Source: Mucilaginibacter phenanthrenivorans
Lineage (GTDB): Bacteria > Bacteroidota > Bacteroidia > Sphingobacteriales > Sphingobacteriaceae
Assembly: GCF_024721155.1 (NCBI RefSeq)
Contig: NZ_JAHVAP010000005.1
Coordinates: forward strand, 248,001 to 312,000
Direction of reading: 5' to 3'
DNA: 64,000 nucleotides
How positions within the stretch are numbered: position 1 is the stretch's first letter; each line of letters starts with the position of its first letter. The translations under genes and the position numbers were made by a program. Below the pieces are notes generated by a model. That model was not told the DNA's origin. It was given only the letters and a program-made list of their open reading frames with translations, and did no database searches. Below are positions 45,682 to 54,834 of the stretch, one piece after another.

Positions 45682-46443
45682 GTGACCACCCAACGCTATT
45701 TCATTGAACTTTCTTACGATGGTACCAATTACCATGGCTGGCAAACGCAGCCGAATGCCGTTGCTGTACAGGAAGTTTTAGATAAGGCATTGTCAACAGT
45801 TTTACGCCAGCCGATAGAAACATTAGGCTGCGGACGCACAGATACCGGAGTTCACGCCAAAGATTTTTTTGCGCATTTTGATGTAGTTGATAGTTCATGG
45901 TTCATAGATCATAGCGCTGTTTTGCGCAGCATTAATGCTATCCTTCCAAAAGATATCGCCATAAAAAACATTTTCCCGGTTAATGCTGAGGTTCATGCAA
46001 GATTTGATGCTACTCAGCGCAGCTATGAATACCATATCCATTTTAGTAAAGACCCTTTTAAAAATGGCTATTCGTGGGAATTAAGGGATAAGCCCGATGT
46101 AGCTTTAATGAACAAGGCTGCTGATATAATTAAAGAGTACACCGATTTTAGTTGTTTCAGCAAATCAAATACCCAGGTAAAAACCAACAATTGTAAAATA
46201 AGCCATGCAGCGTGGATTGTCAAGGACGATGGCATTGTTTTCCAGATCTCGGCCGACCGTTTTTTACGCAATATGGTTCGGGCCATAGTGGGAACATTGT
46301 TGATGGTCGGTAAAAAAGAAATTGAACCGGAAGCTGTGCGCGCCATCATTGAAAGCAAAAACCGTAGTAATGCGGGCATGTCTGTACCAGCAGGAGGATT
46401 ATATTTAACAAACATATCTTATCCATTTGTTGGCAAAAGGTAA
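45682..46443 (+). CDS. truA: tRNA pseudouridine(38-40) synthase
   Basis: A 253-residue enzyme that isomerises uridines 38-40 in the anticodon stem. RYFIELSYDGTNYHGWQTQ at the start, LGCGRTDTGVHAKDFFAHF with the catalytic aspartate (RTDTGVHA), and FLRNMVRAIVGTLLMVG near the end are the TruA blocks. The GTG at 45682 is needed to include the conserved N-terminus. The next gene, an ABC exporter, follows after 89 bp of word-like repeat. Confidence 0.96.
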   Translation: MTTQRYFIELSYDGTNYHGWQTQPNAVAVQEVLDKALSTVLRQPIETLGCGRTDTGVHAKDFFAHFDVVDSSWFIDHSAVLRSINAILPKDIAIKNIFPVNAEVHARFDATQRSYEYHIHFSKDPFKNGYSWELRDKPDVALMNKAADIIKEYTDFSCFSKSNTQVKTNNCKISHAAWIVKDDGIVFQISADRFLRNMVRAIVGTLLMVGKKEIEPEAVRAIIESKNRSNAGMSVPAGGLYLTNISYPFVGKR

Positions 46444-46485
46444 AAGGATAAAGGCGAAAGGTTTTATTTCGATTTATAAATTTAA

Positions 46486-46532
46486 ATTTGCCTTATCCCA
46501 TTCACTAATTCAATAGATCACTAATTCACTAA
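46486..46532. repeat. Word-like tract before the ABC exporter
   Basis: Near-repeats of TTCACTAAT (ATTCACTAATTCAATAG, then ATCACTAATTCACTAA) end at the base before the ATG. Confidence 0.55.
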
Positions 46533-48332
46533 ATGGCTGAGGTTACAGGTAAGGCGCTTGATTGGAAACTGCTTGGCAGGGTGATGAAATATGTCGACCC
46601 CTATAAGCGGACCTTTATCATTGCTGCGTTCCTTACCATTTTTTTGGCTGCAATTGCGTTGGCACAGCCTATCCTGATCCAAAAAACGCTTGACAGTTAT
46701 ATCTTAACTGACAATTACGACGGCCTTGTTTTTATGGTGGGGCTGATGATCAGTCAGCTTATTATTCAAACCATTGCGCAGTATTATCAAACCTATCTGA
46801 CCAACTCGCTTGGCCAGTCTGTTATTCGTGATTTGCGGATAGCGATATTTAATCACATCACCAGCCTGCGTTTAAAATATTTCGACCATACACCAATCGG
46901 GATGCTGATCACCCGCACAGTATCCGACCTCGAAACCATTGCAGATATCTTTTCCGAGGGATTAATCTCTATTATGGGTGATATGCTGCTGGTAATTGCT
47001 GTTATCGGCTATATGATCGTTGAGGACTGGAAGCTTGCCTTGATCACATTAATCCCGATGCCGTTCCTCTTTCTGTCTACCTATGTATTTAAGGAAGCCA
47101 TCAAATCATCCTTCCAGGAAGTACGCACACAAGTAGCACATTTGAACACTTTTTTAGCAGAACATATCTCTGGCATGAGCGTGATCCAGATCTTTGCCCG
47201 CGAGGACCAGGAGATGCGCAAGTTTAAATCAGTAAACACCAAATACCGCGACGCTAACATTCGCTCCAACTGGTACTACTCCATATTTTTTCCGGTGGTT
47301 GAAATTTTGTTTGCCGTTTGTATCGGCTTGCTGGTTTGGTACGGCTGTAAGCGCATTCTATCCGATAAGGAATTATTGAGTATTTCGGCTAACCCGCACG
47401 GCGTTACACCTGGTACGATAACCGGGTTTATAGTATTGCTGAATATGCTTTTCCGCCCTATCCGCCAATTAGCTGATAAATTCAATACACTGCAAATGGG
47501 TATGGTCGGTGCCGACAGGATCTTTAAAGTATTGGATACTGATGAAGTTGCCGTAAATACCGGCAAACTGGAACCTGCTGTTTTACAGGGCGATATTGAA
47601 TTTAAAAATGTTTGGTTTGCCTATAATGACGAGAACTGGGTGTTAAAAAATATCAACTTCCATCTTGAACCTGGGAAAACATTGGCTTTGGTTGGCGCAA
47701 CCGGTGCAGGCAAATCATCAACGATAAACATTCTGAACCGTTTTTATGAAATTGGCAAAGGTGAAGTTACAGTTGACGGCGTAGATATCAGGGAGTACGA
47801 TGTCAATTACCTGCGTTCCCACATCGCTACTGTAATACAGGACGTATTTCTATTTACCGATACCATCGGCAATAACATCAGCCTTAATAACCCTGAAATT
47901 ACCCGTGAGCAGATCATTGCTGCAGCGATGGATGTAGGCGCGCATGAATTTATAGAACGCCTCCCGGGCGGATATGATTACAATGTAATGGAACGGGGTT
48001 CTACCTTATCTGCCGGGCAGTCGCAATTAATTTCGTTTATCAGGGCGTTGGTTTACAATCCGACTATCCTTGTACTGGATGAAGCTACTTCATCAGTTGA
48101 TACCGAGACAGAGATCCTGATTCAAAACGCCATCACCAAGCTGATGCAGGGTCGTACAGCTATAGTTATTGCACACCGCCTGTCTACCATTCAAAATGCA
48201 GATAAGATCATCGTGCTTGATCATGGTGAGATTATGGAAAGTGGCACGCACCAGGAACTATTGCGCATTGAGAATGGCTACTACCGCAAGCTGTATGATC
48301 TGCAGTTTAATTCTGCGGGAATTGTTAAGTAG
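46533..48332 (+). CDS. ABC exporter, permease-ATPase half transporter (MsbA/YheI-like)
   Basis: A 599-residue fused half transporter. Six transmembrane helices occupy about residues 20-310 (TFIIAAFLTIFLAAIALAQ is the first). The ATPase domain has Walker A LVGATGAGKSSTINIL, signature GSTLSAGQSQLISF, Walker B ILVLDEATSSVDTETE and the H-loop IVIAHRLSTIQ. The signature reads LSAGQ rather than the common LSGGQ. It probably dimerises to export lipids or drugs; the substrate is open. Confidence 0.94.
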   Translation: MAEVTGKALDWKLLGRVMKYVDPYKRTFIIAAFLTIFLAAIALAQPILIQKTLDSYILTDNYDGLVFMVGLMISQLIIQTIAQYYQTYLTNSLGQSVIRDLRIAIFNHITSLRLKYFDHTPIGMLITRTVSDLETIADIFSEGLISIMGDMLLVIAVIGYMIVEDWKLALITLIPMPFLFLSTYVFKEAIKSSFQEVRTQVAHLNTFLAEHISGMSVIQIFAREDQEMRKFKSVNTKYRDANIRSNWYYSIFFPVVEILFAVCIGLLVWYGCKRILSDKELLSISANPHGVTPGTITGFIVLLNMLFRPIRQLADKFNTLQMGMVGADRIFKVLDTDEVAVNTGKLEPAVLQGDIEFKNVWFAYNDENWVLKNINFHLEPGKTLALVGATGAGKSSTINILNRFYEIGKGEVTVDGVDIREYDVNYLRSHIATVIQDVFLFTDTIGNNISLNNPEITREQIIAAAMDVGAHEFIERLPGGYDYNVMERGSTLSAGQSQLISFIRALVYNPTILVLDEATSSVDTETEILIQNAITKLMQGRTAIVIAHRLSTIQNADKIIVLDHGEIMESGTHQELLRIENGYYRKLYDLQFNSAGIVK

Positions 48333-48333
48333 T

Positions 48334-48402
48334 CTTAAGTTCTAAGTCGATAGTATCAAATCAAAAATGGCCTGAAGACTACTGACTCAAGACTTCAAAC
48401 TC
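48334..48402. repeat. Inverted word-like repeat after the ABC exporter
   Basis: The left arm GTCTTAAGTTCTAAGTCGATAG faces GACTACTGACTCAAGACTTC. AAGTC/GACTT words repeat in both. Confidence 0.55.
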
Positions 48403-48592
48403 CCTTAGACGGTGCCTTCTTAACCGATTCAACAGGCTGCTCCTCCCGCTCATGCCTTTTGGCTATATTTTCCTGCTTAGGCTGATCGCCTTTATATTCC
48501 TTATCCTCTTTTCTCACGTGGCTTTTGCCGCCGTTATCAACTGGCTTATGTGTTGATGATGGCTTGTCTATTGCGTTTACTGGCTTTGTCAT
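48395..48592 (-). CDS. Small highly charged hypothetical protein
   Basis: The ATG at 48592 (MTKPVNAIDKPSSTHKPVD) gives 65 residues that are almost entirely polar (KSHVRKEDKEYKGDQPKQEN), so probably disordered. The frame extends upstream into a repeat element and that extension is not coding. It lies between the ABC exporter and atpG. There is no family match I recognise; it may be a genuine small protein or a chance frame. Confidence 0.4.
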   Translation of the reverse strand: MTKPVNAIDKPSSTHKPVDNGGKSHVRKEDKEYKGDQPKQENIAKRHEREEQPVESVKKAPSKGV

Positions 48593-48634
48593 AAAGGAAT
48601 AACAAAGGGATAGCAGGATTTGTTTACAACAACC

Positions 48635-48747
48635 TTTGTCATTCTGAACGAAGTGAAGAATCTTCAACGCAAAACATAGACGGAGGACAGATATATCGCA
48701 GACTAAGCAATTTGAGAAGATTCTTCGCTGTCGCTCAGAATGACAAA
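48635..48747. repeat. GTCATTCTGAACGAAG-type hairpin element
   Basis: The left arm TTTGTCATTCTGAACGAAGT extends into GAAGAATCTTC. The right arm GAAGATTCTTCGC ends with GCTCAGAATGACAAA. About 50 bp separate them. It is a second intergenic repeat family, common in bacterial genomes, related in style to the GTCATTGCGAGG type. Confidence 0.8.
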
Positions 48748-48753
48748 AACAAA

Positions 48754-48781
48754 AAGGGCTTCTCTTTCCAGAGAAACCCTT
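48754..48781 (-). terminator. Terminator of the ATP synthase operon
   Basis: AAGGGTTTCTCT-GGAA-AGAGAAGCCCTT, read on the minus strand, forms a 12-bp stem with one mismatch followed by TTTTTG. It lies 21 bp beyond the atpG stop codon. Confidence 0.75.
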
Positions 48782-48801
48782 CAATATAAATTTTTATAAA
48801 A

Positions 48802-49701
48802 TTACTGCGCTGATAACGCTGCTGCGCCGCTCACAATTTCCGTTAACTCGGTAGTGATGGCTGCCTGGCGTGCCTGGTTATATGAAAGCTTAAGTGCTTT
48901 CAACAACTCGCCCGCATTATCCGTTGCCTTATCCATCGCGGTCATACGTGCGCCGTGCTCAGATGCATTTGAATCAAGCACTGCCTTGTATAACTGGATC
49001 TTGATATTTTTAGGGATCAACTGCTCAACTATAGCCTCTTGCGATGGCTCAAGAATGTAGTCAACCTGTACTTTATTCAGATCCTTTTTGGTATCATCCT
49101 TTTTAACTTCAGGTTTTGGAACCGGTAACAGCTGCTCCACAGTTAAGATCTGCATAGCTGCGTTCTTGAACTGGTTATAAACCAACTCAACACGATCATA
49201 ATCACCTTTTAAAAAGCCGTCCATAATACTTTGGGTAATTACGGAAGCATTTATAAAGTTAAGGTCGAGGTACAAATCATTATTGTTACCAATAACGTTG
49301 TATTTGCGCCTTGCATAAAACTCCTGGCTTTTTTTACCGATAGCAACTATCGATATATTACCGGCTTTAAGCTGCTCACTGTATTTTTCGGCTATCAGGT
49401 TATTGGCAGTCTTTATAACGTTGGCGTTAAAAGCGCCGGCCAAACCACGGTTCGACGAAACCACAACTATCAATACCTTGTTTGGCTCACGCTGTGCTAA
49501 AAACGGAGATGAACCATCCTCTAAACTTGCAGACAAGTTTGCCAGTAAATCTTTCAATTTATTGGCATAAGGGCGTAATTGTACAATAGCGTTGGTTGCC
49601 CGCTTCAACTTAGCTGCCGAAACCATTTTCATGGCCTTGGTGATCTGCTGCGTTGAGCTTACGGACTTAATCCTGTTTCTTACTTCTTTTAAATTAGCCA
49701 T
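48802..49701 (-). CDS. atpG: F-type ATP synthase gamma subunit
   Basis: A 299-residue central-stalk subunit. The N-terminus MANLKEVRNRIKSVSSTQQITKAMKMVSA and the C-terminal YNQARQAAITTELTEIVSG form the coiled coil that rotates inside the alpha3beta3 ring. The middle is the Rossmann-like domain (VVVSSNRGLAGAFNANVIK). It is the last gene in the operon, 99 bp after atpA across a word-like inverted repeat. Confidence 0.97.
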   Translation of the reverse strand: MANLKEVRNRIKSVSSTQQITKAMKMVSAAKLKRATNAIVQLRPYANKLKDLLANLSASLEDGSSPFLAQREPNKVLIVVVSSNRGLAGAFNANVIKTANNLIAEKYSEQLKAGNISIVAIGKKSQEFYARRKYNVIGNNNDLYLDLNFINASVITQSIMDGFLKGDYDRVELVYNQFKNAAMQILTVEQLLPVPKPEVKKDDTKKDLNKVQVDYILEPSQEAIVEQLIPKNIKIQLYKAVLDSNASEHGARMTAMDKATDNAGELLKALKLSYNQARQAAITTELTEIVSGAAALSAQ

Positions 49702-49711
49702 TCTTTTTTTG

Positions 49712-49799
49712 AGTCTTGAGTTCTAAGTCTTGAGTCTTTAGTTCCACGTCGTTGACTTAGGACTAAAGACTTTAGACTAAAGACTTAATACTTCTAACT
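49712..49799. repeat. Inverted word-like repeat between atpA and atpG
   Basis: The left arm GAGTCTTGAGTTCTAAGTCT plus TGAGTCTTTAG faces a right arm GACTTAGGACTAAAGACTTT plus AGACTAAAGACTTAA. AGTCTT and its complement recur several times. The gap can fold into a long hairpin in the operon transcript. Confidence 0.7.
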
Positions 49800-49800
49800 A

Positions 49801-51375
49801 TTAATATTTTCCGCTCAGTTCCTTAGCAACTGTTTCAAGCACACCTGTGATTGTATCATCAAACTTACCTGCTTTAAGGGCAGCTAATGTTTCAGGATGA
49901 CGCACTTCCAGCTGGCTTGTAAATTCTGCTTCAAACTCACGGATCTTGTTAACCGGTACGTTACGCATCAGGTTTTTAGTACCTAAGTAAATAACTGCAA
50001 CCTGTTTTTCAACCGTTACCGGTGAGTATTGGCCTTGTTTCAGGATCTCTACGTTACGGGCACCTTTGTCAAGTACTGTTTTTGTTGAAGCGTCCAAATC
50101 TGAACCGAATTTTGAGAAAGCCTCAAGCTCGCGGTATTGTGCCTGGTCAAGTTTCAAAGTACCGGCAACCTTCTTCATTGATTTGATCTGCGCGTTACCA
50201 CCCACACGTGATACCGAGATACCTACGTTGATAGCCGGACGAACACCTGCGTTAAACAAGTTCGACTCAAGGAAGATCTGACCGTCAGTAATTGAAATTA
50301 CGTTGGTTGGGATGTATGCTGATACGTCACCCGCTTGTGTTTCGATGATCGGCAATGCGGTTAATGAACCACCACCCTTCACGATACCACGGATAGACTC
50401 AGGCAAATCATTCATTGCCTGCGCAATTGAATCATTCGCGTTGATCTTAGCAGCACGCTCCAATAAACGGCTGTGCAGGTAAAATACGTCACCTGGATAA
50501 GCCTCACGACCCGGTGGACGACGTAACAATAACGACACCTCACGGTAAGCAACAGCTTGTTTTGAAAGATCATCATAAATGATCAATGCAGGACGACCTG
50601 TGTCACGGAAGTACTCGCCGATGGCAGCACCTGCAAACGGGGCAAAGAATTGCATAGTAGCAGAGTCTGACGCGTTAGCAGCAACAATGATAGAATATGG
50701 CATAGCGCCTTTTTCTTCCAGTGTGCGTACAATGTTAGCTACGGTAGAAGCTTTCTGTCCGCAGGCAACATAGATACATATTACCGGTTTTCCGGCATCA
50801 TAAAATTCTTTCTGATTGATGATAGTATCGATACAAACAGCAGTTTTACCTGTCTGGCGGTCACCGATTACCAACTCACGTTGTCCGCGGCCGATAGGGA
50901 TCATCGCATCGATAGCCTTGATACCAGTTTGTAATGGCTCAGTTACCGGCTGACGGTAGATAACACCCGGCGCTTTACGCTCCAAAGGCATTTCATAAAC
51001 CTGTCCGGCGATAGGGCCTTTACCGTCAATTGGAGTACCTAAGGTATCAACAACTCGGCCAAGCATGCCTTCACCAACATTGATAGAGGCGATCCTGTTT
51101 GTACGCTTAACGGTATCACCTTCTTTAATATCATCGGATTTACCAAGCAATACAACACCTACGTTATCTTCCTCAAGGTTAAGTACGATACCCTGTAAAC
51201 CGGTACCAAACTCAACCAGCTCACCTGATTGTACTTTTGTTAATCCATAAACGCGTGCAATACCGTCACCCACCTGGAGTACAGTACCCACTTCTTCTAG
51301 TTCAGATTCTGACTTGAAGCCTGCTAATTGCTGACGCAAAATTGCTGATACTTCGTCTGGTCTTACCTCTACCAT
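49801..51375 (-). CDS. atpA: F-type ATP synthase alpha subunit
   Basis: A 524-residue non-catalytic nucleotide-binding subunit. The P-loop is [15 protein letters not shown], and [19 protein letters not shown] and [20 protein letters not shown] carry the Walker B and arginine-finger regions. N-terminal [19 protein letters not shown] is the contact with the delta subunit. Six alternating alpha and beta subunits form the F1 head; the beta gene is not in this window. Confidence 0.98.
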   Translation of the reverse strand: MVEVRPDEVSAILRQQLAGFKSESELEEVGTVLQVGDGIARVYGLTKVQSGELVEFGTGLQGIVLNLEEDNVGVVLLGKSDDIKEGDTVKRTNRIASINVGEGMLGRVVDTLGTPIDGKGPIAGQVYEMPLERKAPGVIYRQPVTEPLQTGIKAIDAMIPIGRGQRELVIGDRQTGKTAVCIDTIINQKEFYDAGKPVICIYVACGQKASTVANIVRTLEEKGAMPYSIIVAANASDSATMQFFAPFAGAAIGEYFRDTGRPALIIYDDLSKQAVAYREVSLLLRRPPGREAYPGDVFYLHSRLLERAAKINANDSIAQAMNDLPESIRGIVKGGGSLTALPIIETQAGDVSAYIPTNVISITDGQIFLESNLFNAGVRPAINVGISVSRVGGNAQIKSMKKVAGTLKLDQAQYRELEAFSKFGSDLDASTKTVLDKGARNVEILKQGQYSPVTVEKQVAVIYLGTKNLMRNVPVNKIREFEAEFTSQLEVRHPETLAALKAGKFDDTITGVLETVAKELSGKY

Positions 51376-51420
51376 TTTTAAATTTATTTTAGAGTTTTAG
51401 TTTTTAACTTTTAATTGGAA

Positions 51421-51960
51421 TTACCTGTTGGCAAATTCCTTCTTTAATTTATGTAAATCACTTGCAATGCTGGTATCTATCTGCCTGTCGCCAACGGTTA
51501 ATACAAAACCGCCGATCAAATTAGCGTCAACCTTAGCTTCCAGTTTTACTGTACCACCGGTTGCAGCTGCAATATCAGCTATCATTGTTTTCTTGTTAGT
51601 ATCAGACAATGCTGTCGCAGATACTACCGAAGCATGAACGATGTTATGTTTGATATCATAAAGGTTTACATACTCACCTGCGGTGGCGTATAAAACCTCG
51701 CCGCGGCTCTTGTTTACCATCAGCTTAAAAAAAGCCAGGCTGGTTTTATTAACCTTTGAAGCAAAAATATCGTCCAATATGTGCACCTTCTTTGAGTGAG
51801 ATACTATCGGATTAGCCAAAACCGCTTTTAATTCAGGATTTGCTTTTAATGTGTGTAAAAAAAGCTCCATATCTCCTTTTATAGGCTCAACCAATTTTTG
51901 CTCTTCTGCAAGATCAATAATGGCTTTTGCGTACCTGGCTGCTACTGTTAATTCTGACAT
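51421..51960 (-). CDS. atpH: F-type ATP synthase delta subunit
   Basis: The ATG at 51960 (MSELTVAARYAKAIIDLA) gives 179 residues; an upstream ATG would extend into the word-like repeat. It links the top of the alpha3beta3 head to the b-subunit stalk. The N-terminal helical domain and C-terminal ADIAAATGGTVKLEAKVDAN, with LIGGFVLTVGDRQIDTSIAS, match the OSCP/delta family. Confidence 0.95.
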   Translation of the reverse strand: MSELTVAARYAKAIIDLAEEQKLVEPIKGDMELFLHTLKANPELKAVLANPIVSHSKKVHILDDIFASKVNKTSLAFFKLMVNKSRGEVLYATAGEYVNLYDIKHNIVHASVVSATALSDTNKKTMIADIAAATGGTVKLEAKVDANLIGGFVLTVGDRQIDTSIASDLHKLKKEFANR

Positions 51961-51964
51961 ATTT

Positions 51965-52053
51965 TTATTTAGATGTGAGATATTAGATGTGAGACGTGAG
52001 ACCTTAATTTGAAACATTATTCATGTCTCACGTCTCAAATCTCATATCTGAAA
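51965..52053. repeat. Inverted word-like repeat between atpF and atpH
   Basis: The left arm GATGTGAGATATTAGATGTG plus AGACGTGAGACC faces a right arm CATGTCTCACGTCTCAAATC plus TCATATCTG. GAGA/TGTGAG words and their complements recur. The arms can pair almost fully, giving a hairpin between two genes that must be co-expressed. Confidence 0.75.
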
Positions 52054-52055
52054 AT

Positions 52056-52550
52056 CTAGCTTAATTTCACGTCCCTCAACAAATCCTTAACCAGTTCGTC
52101 TTGTTTTTTCTGATCTTCAAACTGCTTGCGTAATACCTTTTCAGCAATCTCTAATGAAAGTGATGCTACCTGGTTTTTTACATCAGCCATAGCAATAGCC
52201 TTCTGGTTATTGATCTCTATGCGGGCAAGCTCAATCTGGCGTGAACCTTCCTTCTGCGCTGCTTCCTTAGCGTCAGCAATGATCTGGTTCTTTACTTTGG
52301 TAGCTTCCGATAAAATAGCGTCACGCTCGGCACGGGCGCTTTTTAACAAAGCCTCGTTCTCGTTTGTTAAACGCGCCATTTCCTCCCTAACTGCCTCAGC
52401 ACGTAAAAGAGCTGTTTCAATTGATTGCTCGCGTTCGGCTACTGCAGCCAAAATAGGTTTCCAGGCATATTTACCCAGTATAAACAATAGTATCGCAAAA
52501 CAAAGTGTAGTCCAGAAAACTAAACCAATGTGAGGAGTAACTAAATCCAT
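52056..52550 (-). CDS. atpF: F-type ATP synthase b subunit
   Basis: A 164-residue peripheral stalk subunit. The N-terminal helix HIGLVFWTTLCFAILLFILGKYAW anchors it in the membrane. The rest is a long amphipathic coiled coil (NENEALLKSARAERDAILSEATKVKNQII). Length fits the family. Confidence 0.95.
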   Translation of the reverse strand: MDLVTPHIGLVFWTTLCFAILLFILGKYAWKPILAAVAEREQSIETALLRAEAVREEMARLTNENEALLKSARAERDAILSEATKVKNQIIADAKEAAQKEGSRQIELARIEINNQKAIAMADVKNQVASLSLEIAEKVLRKQFEDQKKQDELVKDLLRDVKLS

Positions 52551-52645
52551 AATTCAGATTATATTTTATTTATAAGTAATTTCATTTTAAAAATAACCCG
52601 GCGCCAACCGCTCCGGGCTATTTTAATGCTACATGCTGCTTCCTA

Positions 52646-52906
<261 letters not shown>

Positions 52907-52940
52907 TTAATTTAAAACGTGTATATATTAAGATAATTAA

Positions 52941-54026
52941 TTACAAAACTTCAGTGTGCTCAGTATGGTGCTCTTCAATAGCCATCCCGATAAACAAGGC
53001 ACCAAGCAGCGTGAATATATACGCTTGCAGGAACGCTACCAGTAACTCAATGGCATCCATAAACACAACAAACACAATTGAGACAGGGGAAACCCAAATG
53101 GTTTTAAAAATAAATATTAATGATATTAAGCTTAAGATCAAAATGTGACCGGCTGTAATGTTAGCAAACAAACGAATCATTAATGCTATTGGCTTGGTGA
53201 AAATCCCAACAATTTCAACCGGGATCATGATGAAGAACAACCACCATGGGTTTGGCACAAATATGTGCTTCCAGTAATGTTTGTTACCATTAAGGTTAAC
53301 CACAAAAAATATGATAACTGATAATACGGCCGTAACCGCTATATTACCTGTAAGGTTATAACCTCCCGGAAAGAAGGGAACCATACCCAAAAGATTATTC
53401 AACAGGATGAAAAAGAATATGGTAAGTAATAAAGGCATAAACCTTAAATACTTTACACCTATGTTAGGCAGGGCAATATCGTCGCGCACAAATAATATAA
53501 GGGGCTCCATAAACGACTGTAAGCCTTTAGGAGCTTTACCAACACGTTTTTTATACGCTGATGAAACACTTAAAAACACAATCAGCAATATGGTAATAGC
53601 CATGAACATAGAAGCTACGTTACGGGTGATGGAGAAGTCCATTACTTTTTTTGTCGCCGCTTCATCTACAACGCCTGATGCATCAACAACCTTCACTGTT
53701 TCTTTTTCAAGCTTGTAATTATAATGAGCACCATGATAAACCGCGCTATCTGCAGGCATTAGTTTGGCTGATGAAAATACTTCCAAACCTTTATCAGTAT
53801 ACAAAATAACAGGAAGCGGAAGCATTACCTCGCCAACTACCGGCCATGAGTGTGAATCACCAATATGTTCAAGTATTATTTCTTTGGGTTCAAACTTCTT
53901 TTCTGAGCCCTCAGGAGCCTTTTCCTGGCCAAAAGCCGAGTTTGTAAATCCGCCTGCGATTAAAAAAAACGCGCAAATTAAAGAAATGTTAAAAAGTTTT
54001 AAGTTCAAAATCGAGCTCTTGTTCAT
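52941..54026 (-). CDS. atpB: F-type ATP synthase a subunit
   Basis: A 361-residue integral membrane subunit with the proton half-channels. The essential arginine lies in LMIRLFANITAGHILIL. An N-terminal part of about 125 residues, starting with a signal-like helix (LKLFNISLICAFFLIAGGF) and containing EILEHIGDSHSW-like sequence, is longer than in proteobacteria and typical of Bacteroidota. It begins the Fo genes, 14 bp after the 128-residue protein. Confidence 0.95.
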   Translation of the reverse strand: MNKSSILNLKLFNISLICAFFLIAGGFTNSAFGQEKAPEGSEKKFEPKEIILEHIGDSHSWPVVGEVMLPLPVILYTDKGLEVFSSAKLMPADSAVYHGAHYNYKLEKETVKVVDASGVVDEAATKKVMDFSITRNVASMFMAITILLIVFLSVSSAYKKRVGKAPKGLQSFMEPLILFVRDDIALPNIGVKYLRFMPLLLTIFFFILLNNLLGMVPFFPGGYNLTGNIAVTAVLSVIIFFVVNLNGNKHYWKHIFVPNPWWLFFIMIPVEIVGIFTKPIALMIRLFANITAGHILILSLISLIFIFKTIWVSPVSIVFVVFMDAIELLVAFLQAYIFTLLGALFIGMAIEEHHTEHTEVL

Positions 54027-54040
54027 CTAAATGAAGTTTT

Positions 54041-54427
54041 CTACCTTAATTTTTCGTGCCGCAAGTTACGTAACAAAACATAAATTTCAAAGGCAGTATT
54101 TAATAAATATATATAAATAAAATCTGCCAGAAAAACATGCTTATTTGTGACGTTTTTAGCCACAAAAACGAATATAAATATTAAAAACGCCAACAACTTA
54201 ATTGTTGTGCCTGCTAAAAAGGCTGGGGTAAAATACTCCTGGTCCTTTTGTTTGGCCAGCAACATCCCGGCTAATACCAAAAGCGTAAGGCCCGACATAA
54301 AGAAAAATATAGTCCAAAAGTTATTGACCAGTAAACTGGTGTTTCCGGCATATTGAAGTAAAAGGGGTGGTATAGCAATTGCTACCACAAATGCCAGGAA
54401 TGACAAGATGGATGGGATAATTTTCAT
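54041..54427 (-). CDS. Four-helix membrane protein in the ATP synthase operon
   Basis: A 128-residue protein with four hydrophobic helices (SILSFLAFVVAIAIPPLLL is the first, TIKLLAFLIFIFVFVAK the third). It occupies the place of atpI, between atpZ and atpB, and may help c-ring assembly or magnesium or calcium uptake as atpI products do. The sequence match to AtpI is weak. Confidence 0.65.
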   Translation of the reverse strand: MKIIPSILSFLAFVVAIAIPPLLLQYAGNTSLLVNNFWTIFFFMSGLTLLVLAGMLLAKQKDQEYFTPAFLAGTTIKLLAFLIFIFVFVAKNVTNKHVFLADFIYIYLLNTAFEIYVLLRNLRHEKLR

Positions 54428-54535
54428 TTAGTTTAACAATTAGTCTCTATTATAATGAACCAGGGCTCAAATAACTGAGCGATACGGTGCATTTTATAAT
54501 TGGTTAGTCAGGGTTCAAACAATTATATACCAGGC

Positions 54536-54766
54536 TTAATTTTTAACAGACCTGATAACAAGGTACAAAGATACAAAAACACCGACAAGTGAAAGCACTG
54601 CCGTCACCCATTTTGTAGCATGGTGGGCGCTCTCATCAATTTTATACCCGGCATAGGTAAACAATCCAATGGTTGCAATCATCTGGAATCCCATTCCGGT
54701 AAACTTTATATAGTTATTCGCCGGTTTTTCGTTGCCGTTCTCCTGTTTTTGTTCATCTTTGGCCAT
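54536..54766 (-). CDS. AtpZ/AtpI-like protein
   Basis: Starting at the ATG at 54766 (MAKDEQKQENGNEKP) gives 76 residues. Two helices follow a polar N-terminus: GMGFQMIATIGLFTYAGYKID and VTAVLSLVGVFVSLYLVIRS. The GYKIDE turn fits the AtpZ family found at the head of ATP synthase operons. It is the first gene of the unit, divergent from sprE. Confidence 0.85.
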   Translation of the reverse strand: MAKDEQKQENGNEKPANNYIKFTGMGFQMIATIGLFTYAGYKIDESAHHATKWVTAVLSLVGVFVSLYLVIRSVKN

Positions 54767-54834
54767 ATGCAAATTTAGTTATCCTATTACGTAAATGTTA
54801 TTAAATTAGCAAGGCTTTAAAACCACCTTATAAA

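Noticed and set aside
48593..48784. Upstream extension of the 65-residue frame (CFCHSERQRRIF..)
   Set aside because: It is the translation of the GTCATTCTGAACGAAG hairpin element; such repeats give the same peptide in many genomes.
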